From contig CAMWRL010000001.1 of NCBI GenBank assembly GCA_947176685.1, forward strand, positions 1 through 34,430: 34,430 bases of DNA. The letters run 5' to 3'. Origin of the DNA: an uncultured Ruminococcus sp. (GTDB lineage Bacteria > Bacillota > Clostridia > Oscillospirales > Ruminococcaceae). The notes below the pieces were generated by a model. It had not been told where the DNA came from. It did no database searches and saw only the letters and a program-made list of their open reading frames with translations. The position numbers and the translations under genes are program-made. Below are positions 24,057-31,500 of this stretch, piece by piece. The stretch's first letter is position 1, and each line of letters begins with the position of its first letter.

Positions 24057-24098
24057 AAAAAACAGACGTATTCTTTTTCGGGAATGCGTCTGTTTTTT
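24057..24098. terminator. Bidirectional terminator after tRNA-Thr and histidine kinase
   Basis: ACAGACGTATTC (24062-24073) pairs with GAATGCGTCTGT (24082-24093) with one G-U pair and an 8-base loop. Six A on the left and six T on the right make it a strong terminator in both directions, serving the tRNA and the convergent kinase gene. Confidence 0.92.
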
Positions 24099-24110
24099 GT
24101 GTATGAATTG

Positions 24111-25937
24111 TCAGAACTTTATTTCTGCGGTAAATCTGGATTCCGTACAGGACAGCGACAGCCTGAATCCATTTATCAGTGAAGCAGTTTCGGCTATGGA
24201 AAGTCCCAGACCGCTTCCGGACTGATTGCTTCTTGCGTCATCGCCCTTTGCAAATGGTTTTTTAAGCTTTTCCACATCAAGCTTCTGGTTTACGGTATTT
24301 GAAATCACAAGACTTTCCGGAGTTATTTTTATGTCTATAATGCTGTTTTCGGAAGTATATTTCACGGCATTGTCAATAAGGTTTTCAACCGCCGTTTCAA
24401 GCAAACGGCTGTCAGCGGCAACTTCCGTCTTACCGTCAATTTTGACTGTAATACTGCGTTCATCAAGCCTTACCGAATGCTTTTCAACAGCCTGTTCAAT
24501 AATTTTATGAATATCAGTTTTTTCCTTGTGCAGTTCATTCATCTGGTTTATTTTGCTGAGTTCAAGCGTACGGGTAATTATAGAATCGGTATACGCAACA
24601 CTGTCCATAATTGATTTGAGGTAGTTTGCTGTTTCGCTGTCGGAAAGCCTTCCGGAAAGGATATTTTCGGCATATCCTCCTATTGCCGTAAGCGGTGTTT
24701 TAAGGTCGTGGGCAAGGCTGTTTGTGAGATTTTTCTGATAATCCTCAAATCTGTAATCAGCCTGATTTCTGACATTTTTCTGCCAAGCGTCCAGAAAAGC
24801 TATTGCAAGCACTGCAAGCATAAAGCACATAACCAGTCTGAAATAAAGTATCTTTGTTACGCCGTTCCACGCATCTATATTATATATTATTGTAAGATAA
24901 TGTTTTTCGCCGTCAAGGAATACTTCGGTATTCTGGTAATAAGTTCTTGCTGTGCTGCTTGTTGCCTGCATACCGCCTGATAGACCTTGCGTTGCCAGAA
25001 CAGGAAATTTATCATTCATTTCATCAAAAGCATTTTTTTCAGTTCCGTAAAATCCCAGCATCATATAATGAGGAAAAGTGCCGTTTGATATTCTTTCACG
25101 GTTTATGCCCGACAAGTCAAATTCAACAAGTTCATAACCATTCTGTTCAACGTCAATATTATACTCTTTTGATACAATTATTTCATCTGGTTCTTCATTT
25201 CTGGAATATGCCCTGACAAGTTTAAGCTCTGCCTTATGCGGAATGAATGTATTGTTTTCCCTGTTTACATAGGCACTTTCCATTGACATTTCCACATTAA
25301 AATAAATTTTGGTTTCTCCGGCAATATATGGATTTTTTTCTCTTTCGGAAAGCATTTCCATATAGTCCTTTTCAAGCTGTCTGAGTTCCGGAATATCAGT
25401 GTTTTCGGTATCGCAGGTTAAATATGATTTTTCTTCCTCGCTGAACATCATAAAAGTATGTAAGGTCATACGGCTTGAACAGGTAATATTGCCGTTTTTG
25501 TCGGCAATTCTGATAAATCCCACATCGTTGCCGATTTCCTTAGAAACTATCTGATATTTTCCGTTGGAGTCAACGACTATATTGAAATATGACTGATATC
25601 TTGTTTTTGCGGCAAAAGCCTGCGGAGTGTATTCATTCTTATATCCCATTTTAGAAATACCTACCTGAAGTGTGAGTTGTTTATCATATAATTCCTGCTG
25701 TGCTTTGGAAAAAATATATTCTTTTCCAAAATTAAACAGTCCGCCTGCAAAAACCGCTGTAAAGGCAAGTGCAATAAGGACGTTTTTAGCTGACAGTCCG
25801 GCAAAAGTTTTTCTTTTTCTCCTATATGGTTTCTGCTTTTTGCTGCACTTTTTAAAAATCTTTCTCATAGTTTTCATATTGAAAAAAGGTATGATAAACT
25901 CTTTTTTCAGAATACTGTTATCCGGAATTTTTTTCAT
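24111..25937 (-). CDS. Sensor histidine kinase with large extracytoplasmic domain
   Basis: A 608-residue membrane kinase. A basic N-terminal tail (1-48) precedes membrane helix 1 (about 49-68). The extracellular sensor region (about 69-360) has no family I recognise. Membrane helix 2 is about 364-384. The HisKA domain has the phosphoacceptor His410 in NSLAHDLKTPL; the ATPase domain shows the N box ENLIDNAVKY and the G box GSGLGLSI. It starts 4 bases after the response regulator, with GAGAGGTGA as its ribosome site. The divergent solute-binding lipoprotein next door may feed signals to the sensor domain (inference). Confidence 0.93.
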   Translation of the reverse strand: MKKIPDNSILKKEFIIPFFNMKTMRKIFKKCSKKQKPYRRKRKTFAGLSAKNVLIALAFTAVFAGGLFNFGKEYIFSKAQQELYDKQLTLQVGISKMGYKNEYTPQAFAAKTRYQSYFNIVVDSNGKYQIVSKEIGNDVGFIRIADKNGNITCSSRMTLHTFMMFSEEEKSYLTCDTENTDIPELRQLEKDYMEMLSEREKNPYIAGETKIYFNVEMSMESAYVNRENNTFIPHKAELKLVRAYSRNEEPDEIIVSKEYNIDVEQNGYELVEFDLSGINRERISNGTFPHYMMLGFYGTEKNAFDEMNDKFPVLATQGLSGGMQATSSTARTYYQNTEVFLDGEKHYLTIIYNIDAWNGVTKILYFRLVMCFMLAVLAIAFLDAWQKNVRNQADYRFEDYQKNLTNSLAHDLKTPLTAIGGYAENILSGRLSDSETANYLKSIMDSVAYTDSIITRTLELSKINQMNELHKEKTDIHKIIEQAVEKHSVRLDERSITVKIDGKTEVAADSRLLETAVENLIDNAVKYTSENSIIDIKITPESLVISNTVNQKLDVEKLKKPFAKGDDARSNQSGSGLGLSIAETASLINGFRLSLSCTESRFTAEIKF

Positions 25938-25941
25938 AATA

Positions 25942-26619
25942 TCACCTCTCTGTAAGTCTGTAGCCTCTGCCGATAAGCGTCTTAATCTGTCCTCCGGCAG
26001 TACCTAAAGCTTTGCGCAGTTTTCTTATATGGTTGTCGACTGCTCTGTCGCTTCCGAAATAATCAATTCCCCACACTCTGTCCAGTAAAGTATTTCTGTC
26101 AATAACGCAGTTCTGGTGTTCCATAAGGTATTTCAGTATCTCAAACTCCTTGCGTGGCAGATAAACTTCCGTGTCGCTGACGCAGCATACAAGACGGCGT
26201 GTATCAAGCTTTATGTTTCCGCATTCAAGGACTGTCCCCATTGACCTGCCGCCTGAACGCTTTATTAATGCTTCGCATTTGGCGTACAGCACAGACAGCA
26301 GAAACGGTTTGATAATATAGTCGTCACAACCGATTTCATAGCCGTGAATAATATCATCTTCCCTTGCACGGGCGGTTATGAATATGACGGGTATATTGCT
26401 GTTTCTCCGGATGTTGCGGCATATCGTGAAACCGTCGGCTTGTGGCAGCATAATGTCAAGCAGGACAAGCGAATAATTTTCAAGTCCTGTACTGCCTGTT
26501 ACTTTCAGTGCCTCAGCACCGTTATGTACAGAGAATATCCCCGTACCCTTGTTACTGAAATACTTTTCAATAACTTCGCATATCTGTAAATCGTCCTCTA
26601 TCAGCAGTATTTTTTTCAT
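25942..26619 (-). CDS. OmpR/PhoB-family response regulator
   Basis: A 225-residue DNA-binding regulator. The receiver domain has the acidic pair Asp9-Asp10, the phospho-acceptor Asp55 in LVLLDIMLPQADGF, and the switch residues in FITARARED and DDYIIKPF. The C-terminal winged helix shows LPRKEFEILKYLMEH, SDRAVDNHIRKLRKALG and GRGYRLTER. It is the first gene of the two-component operon, with AAAGGAG at the start. A TATAAT -10 on the minus strand at 26650-26655 is present, but the -35 is poor, which suits an activated or autoregulated promoter. Confidence 0.95.
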   Translation of the reverse strand: MKKILLIEDDLQICEVIEKYFSNKGTGIFSVHNGAEALKVTGSTGLENYSLVLLDIMLPQADGFTICRNIRRNSNIPVIFITARAREDDIIHGYEIGCDDYIIKPFLLSVLYAKCEALIKRSGGRSMGTVLECGNIKLDTRRLVCCVSDTEVYLPRKEFEILKYLMEHQNCVIDRNTLLDRVWGIDYFGSDRAVDNHIRKLRKALGTAGGQIKTLIGRGYRLTER

Positions 26620-26699
26620 AATAAAGAAGCTCCTTTTATTTATGACTTTATTATAACATACGGATATGTCTTTTTTATATCTTTTTGAAAATTATCGCA

Positions 26700-26733
26700 T
26701 ATGCACAAAAAATATACTCCGGATTTGTGCATA
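26700..26733. repeat. Perfect inverted repeat in the regulator/lipoprotein divergent region
   Basis: TATGCACAAA (26700-26709) and TTTGTGCATA (26724-26733) form a perfect 10-bp inverted repeat with 14 bases between. It lies between the response regulator and the lipoprotein gene, upstream of both, and shares TATGCACAAAAA.TAT with 21397-21411. A second palindrome, TTTCCGGAAA, is at 26742-26751. A transcription-factor site is likely; it has no terminator character. Confidence 0.6.
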
Positions 26734-26830
26734 CGTACAGATTTCCGGAAAATTTCGTCTTTTCTGTCCGTAAAAATCACTTTTATACGAACATCTGAAA
26801 AGAAATCTGAAAAATTTTGGAGGTAAAATT

Positions 26831-28294
26831 ATGAAAAGAAACATTATAATTGCGTGCATATCCGCACTGACGCTTACGGCTGTATCGTGCAGTGAGATGA
26901 AACAGACCAACATTCAGCAAAAGAATGAGGCTTCCGGAAACGCTGCGCCGGAGATTTCCGCAACGGACGACAACAGGGAAGATATAATTATCACGCTGGC
27001 TACAAATTCGGAAATGCGTTCCAGATTAAAGAACGAAATAGACAGCTTTAATTCTGCTGACAACGGCTATCAGATTGTTACTAAAATCGTTGATATGGAT
27101 TTTTACAACAAGGAATTTGACACTACTGTTATGAATGAGGAAGACGGTCTGGCAGTTGATTTCAATATGGTGCAGGACGTTATGAATACTGACAGTGTTG
27201 ATATTATATCGTCTTATGCATTCGCCAACCAGTCAAAATACGAAATCCTGAAAAATATGGGAGCTTTTGCGGACTTGTACCCTTTTATGGAGAACGACCC
27301 CGATGTGAATAAATCTACCCTCAATCAGCATATACTCAGTCTTAATGAAACGAACGGCGAACTCCGTGCTTTGCCGGTGTTTTATTATGCCAGCACTCTT
27401 GTAGGCGAATCAAGATACGTTGGCGACAAGGAAAACTGGACTGTTGATGAATTTATTTCCCACTGGGAACAGATGCCGGACGGGGCAACTGTCAACGGTT
27501 CAAGCAACAGCGAAAATATATATTATGATATTCTCAGGTCAAATCTTGAAACGTTTGTTGATTATGAAAATGTCATAGTTGATTTTGACTGTCCTGAGTT
27601 CAGAAAAATACTTGAGTTCTGCAACAGATTTGAAAGCAATCACGGACAAAAAGGTGAGTGGAATTATGAATCGCCGAGAATGGTTGTACGTTCTGAAATA
27701 CGTGGTTTCACTGCCGCTAAATTATTCGGCGAACACGGCGACGAAATATTAGGATATACTGAACCGCCGTATACAATGGTGGGGTATCCTTCAGCGGACG
27801 GACAGGGAGCGTTTTTCAAAAGTGATGCTTTATATTCAATCAGTGCTAACTCTTCTTCCGAAAAACAGAAAGGTGCATGGGAGTTTATACGGCAGTTTTA
27901 CACGGAAGAATACCAGCAGGAACACGTAATGGAAAAATATGTACAGAATATTGACGGCGAAGAAATTGTATCTTATGGGGCAATAGGTGATTTGTGCATA
28001 AACAAAAATGCCTTTGATACAATAGCCCAGAGAACTATAAACGGTGAATATGATGACGGAAAAAGAACGGATAAAGGCGTTGAATACACTGTATCTATGC
28101 CGACCCGTGAAGAAGTTGACAAGCTTGTGGCATATCTGGACAACATTGACAGATGGGAAACAACTCTTGACCGTCAGCTCTGGAACATTATTGAAGACGA
28201 AGTTATGGCGTATTTTGCGGGTGAAAAGTCCCTTGACGATACTGTAAATTTAATACAGGAGCGTGCGTCCATATGGATAAGCGAACGCTGTTGA
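26831..28294 (+). CDS. Extracellular solute-binding lipoprotein (family 1-like), orphan
   Basis: A 487-residue protein with a lipoprotein signal peptide (ISALTLTAVSC, Cys20 the likely lipidated residue) and a low-complexity tether. The body resembles sugar-type ABC solute-binding proteins: ITLATNSEMRSRLKNEIDSFN at the first strand, LPVFYYASTLVG and DKENWTVDEFISHWEQMP in the middle, and SSSEKQKGAWEFIRQF near the end. No permease or ATPase gene is adjacent. It is divergent from the two-component system, so it could be a sensor accessory or use a distant permease. GGAGG precedes the start at 26831. No clear terminator follows before the next promoter. Confidence 0.85.
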   Translation: MKRNIIIACISALTLTAVSCSEMKQTNIQQKNEASGNAAPEISATDDNREDIIITLATNSEMRSRLKNEIDSFNSADNGYQIVTKIVDMDFYNKEFDTTVMNEEDGLAVDFNMVQDVMNTDSVDIISSYAFANQSKYEILKNMGAFADLYPFMENDPDVNKSTLNQHILSLNETNGELRALPVFYYASTLVGESRYVGDKENWTVDEFISHWEQMPDGATVNGSSNSENIYYDILRSNLETFVDYENVIVDFDCPEFRKILEFCNRFESNHGQKGEWNYESPRMVVRSEIRGFTAAKLFGEHGDEILGYTEPPYTMVGYPSADGQGAFFKSDALYSISANSSSEKQKGAWEFIRQFYTEEYQQEHVMEKYVQNIDGEEIVSYGAIGDLCINKNAFDTIAQRTINGEYDDGKRTDKGVEYTVSMPTREEVDKLVAYLDNIDRWETTLDRQLWNIIEDEVMAYFAGEKSLDDTVNLIQERASIWISERC

Positions 28295-28351
28295 AAAACG
28301 CTTGTGCAGGTTATACAAAAAATCAAAAAATATTTTGTTGCACTTGTACGG

Positions 28352-28380
28352 TTGAAAAAGTTTCTTGATAGTGGTATAAT
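28352..28380 (+). promoter_or_regulatory. Promoter of the giant surface-protein gene
   Basis: TTGAAA (28352-28357) and TATAAT (28375-28380) are 17 bases apart. The predicted start point near 28387 leaves a 140-base leader. A CTTGTGCAGG element upstream (28301-28310) matches 21414-21423 exactly. Confidence 0.78.
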
Positions 28381-28388
28381 GTATTTAT

Positions 28389-28468
28389 AGCAAAAACCGG
28401 ATAGTCTTCATGTACATATGAGGTATTCCGGTTTGCTGGTATATAGGAAAGGAAGGTCAGATATGTGA
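28389..28468 (+). promoter_or_regulatory. 5' hairpin and start-stop element in the surface-protein leader
   Basis: The transcript would begin with a long hairpin: AGCAAAAACCGGA (28389-28401) with TCCGGTTTGCT (28427-28437), two A bulged, and a smaller helix inside. At 28463-28468 the sequence ATG-TGA follows a strong GGAAGGT (28451-28457), a minimal start-stop unit; an overlapping GTG at 28465 opens an 11-codon frame (VIIFLTGRFLI). These could stabilise the mRNA or modulate translation. I do not recognise a known riboswitch. Confidence 0.45.
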
Positions 28469-28528
28469 TAATTTTTTTGACTGGCAGATTTTTAATTTAA
28501 TATTTTTTATGAAAGGAGAATGTTTTAT

Positions 28529-31500
28529 ATGAACAAACTTGCGAAAAGGTCTATAAGCTTTGTTACGGCACTGCTTATGTCCGTTATGAGCATGGTTACT
28601 GGTGTTTCACCGTCGTTTGCAGAAAAGAATATTTCTAACAATGTTCCGGAAAATTCTAAATACCGTGTAGACACTACAGACGTTATTTTGCTTGCAGGTA
28701 AAAATGGTCTATTGGGCGATGATGTAGAAAGTACTATCAAGAACTACGAAAAAGAGTATGTACTTGGTATGGCTTCACAGTTCTGTGTTTTCCTTGCAGG
28801 CGACTTTAAACCGTGGGAATCAGACGCTGAAGGACGTGTTGCAGTAGGCGGAAACCTTGAGTTTCAGGGTGGCTGGGACTATGAAGTCGGTAACGGCGAC
28901 TATGCAAGCGAGAACGCTCTTGATTATCTTTTATCTAATGAAGGGTATGCAAATGCAATTGTAAACGGCGACACTTTATCACGCATACAGCCAAGAACAA
29001 ATGCTCAATATTATAATGGCACAGAAAAGATTAATATTATTAAGAAATTCTGGGTTGATGATAATACTGAAGTTTCTTATATGTGGTGGCTTTGGGGCTG
29101 GAACAATACTCCTGAAAATAAGGCAATAGCAGACAGTACTATCTTCAGGGGCGCAGATGCTTTCAATGTAGCAGACTATGTAAAAGCTCTTCAGGACAAG
29201 AGCAATACATTTGCTAAAAAGAAAAGCGATTTTGTGGTAACTTATGACACAGAAACAGATAAGAACGGCAATTTAATTGATGTCATGATATTTACCTACA
29301 CAGGCGACCCCGAAAAGCCGAAGGAAACTGTATACCTTACTCTTTCAGATGAAGAGGCTGAAAAGTTCCAGAATACAGAAAAAATTGTCTACAGGAATGT
29401 TCCTAAGCTTCCTGAGCGAAGAAAAGTAGTAGATACTATATATGACAATGAGAGTTTAGATGATAAAACGAACACAAAGACTGAAACTTACTGGGAGTAT
29501 GCTTATGTTGTAGTTAATATTCCGCAGGCAAGCAACAACGAAGATGGAAAACTCCACATCGGTCAGAATATTGAAGAAGATAAATATAATATATCGCAGG
29601 CATGGCTTGAATTTACTGATGAAAGAGAACCTATTGAAATAGGTATAGGCGGTGCTTTGTCAGGTAACAACAAACACAGCAATAAGCCTGGCGTTACATC
29701 AATTCTTTATAACATTCCCAATGCAACAGACGTTGTATTAAGTGGTATGTCATTCTACGGTACGATTTTTGCACCTAATGCAAAGATTACTGATGAAAAA
29801 TACGAGCATCGTGTTGTAGAGGCAAACGGTGAAATAAAAGTAAAAGGTCCTAACCCTCACCTTTCAGGTGCTCTGATTGCACAGAGTTTTGAAGGATATT
29901 CAGAATTTGGTTACAGACCGTTTACAGGTCCTGTCTCAATGCTCGGCACAACAGCAGGTTATGCACTCGCTTTATCAAAAGTAGAGCCAGTGTTCGATGA
30001 AAACGGTAATCCAAAGTTAGACGAAGATGGCAACAAAGTAACAAAGCCTCTCGCAGGTGCAACGTTTGAACTCGTTAATGAAAAAGGCGAAACAGTTTCA
30101 GAGGCTGAAACTGACGGCGATATCTACAACTTCATTACTATCCCTACTGCTATTAATTTTGACAGCGGTAAAAAGGAAGACGGCACGCCATATGAAGAAG
30201 GCGACCAAGTCAGAAGAATTTATTATTTACAGGAATCAGCACCACCGGCAGGATATATAAAATCAGATAAAAAAGTTAAGATTGAAATTGTCGGAACAAT
30301 TGAGAAAGTTATGGACGGCGAAGACGGTGCGAAAGTTCCGATAAAAGTAAATGTTGAAGTTTTACGTGATGGCGACTTAATAAGAAGCCTCACTTTTGGC
30401 GATGATTATGTTGAAGACGACACCACAGACGGTCAGACTATTTCTGAAAGAAAAATTGTAATCAAATCGCCTGTTAAAATGCCCGACGGCTCAGAGATTG
30501 ACAAAGACCATATAGCAGATACTACATTTACTCTTACATTCGACACGGACGGAAACGTTACAAACTTAAAAGAAGACCACAGCGAGATTTTTCCGACAAA
30601 GGAAAGCGTAGAGATTGATAATTTCTCTTTAAGTCAGACTTTTACAGGAACAGATGGCTTTACGTACTATTATGATATTGATAATCTCATGGTTACACGT
30701 CTTCCGTCTGAAGTACCGACATTCGTAAACACACTTAAGGAAATTAAGATTGTCAAGGTTGACAGCGGAGATGTTGACGCAGACGGCAATTATACTAATT
30801 TCCTTCCTGATGCAGAAATCAAAGTGTACAATGCAGAAACAGATGAAGAAGTTAAGTTAAAAAGCAACACTACAGATGAAAACGGTGTTATCAATCTTGG
30901 ACATCTTCCTGTAGGCGAATACTACCTCACGGAAACAAAAGCTCCTGCGGAATATGAAAAGCCAGTAAATGACAAAATATATTTTACAGTAAATGATAAC
31001 TACACTATTTCAAGAGAAGAATTTAATGAATTTGATATCAGCTATGTACTCAATTACGAAGACGGAGATTCTAAGGAGTATTCGCTCAGCATGAAGAAAG
31101 ACGACGTAATCAACGTACAAGGCATTGAGACAACTAAAACAAAGACAGAATATTTTGAACAGACAGATGTAACAAAAGATATGGAACAGTATTATGATGC
31201 TGACAATGATATTAACTACAATATAGATTGTTCAGGTAAGAAAATTACAAAGATTGTAATTGAGGCTACTAACCTTCCATATGGCACTGGTGGCATACAG
31301 TTTAAGCACAAGAATCCCGGCGGTTGGGACGATACAATGTTTGAAGTTAAAGAATTTGGTGAGGGTGAAACTACATTCACTCCTACAAACCTTTATTTTG
31401 CTGAAGACGGATATATGAAAGTATCTTTCTGGAATGCAGATATTACAAGCATTAAGTATTATTGTAACGGCTTAGAGTATGATGCTCCAGACCCTGCTAA

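Noticed and set aside
26793..26813. Direct repeat ATCTGAAAA (12-base period) as an OmpR-type operator for the lipoprotein gene
   Set aside because: It sits just before the ribosome site, probably inside the transcript, and the A-rich sequence makes a chance repeat likely.
28301..28346. Terminator after the lipoprotein gene
   Set aside because: Only a 5-bp GTGCA/TGCAC pairing with a long A-rich loop and no U tract; not a credible terminator.
28389..28437. c-di-GMP (GEMM) riboswitch in the surface-protein leader
   Set aside because: The conserved GEMM core and tetraloop receptor are not visible; only a simple hairpin is seen.
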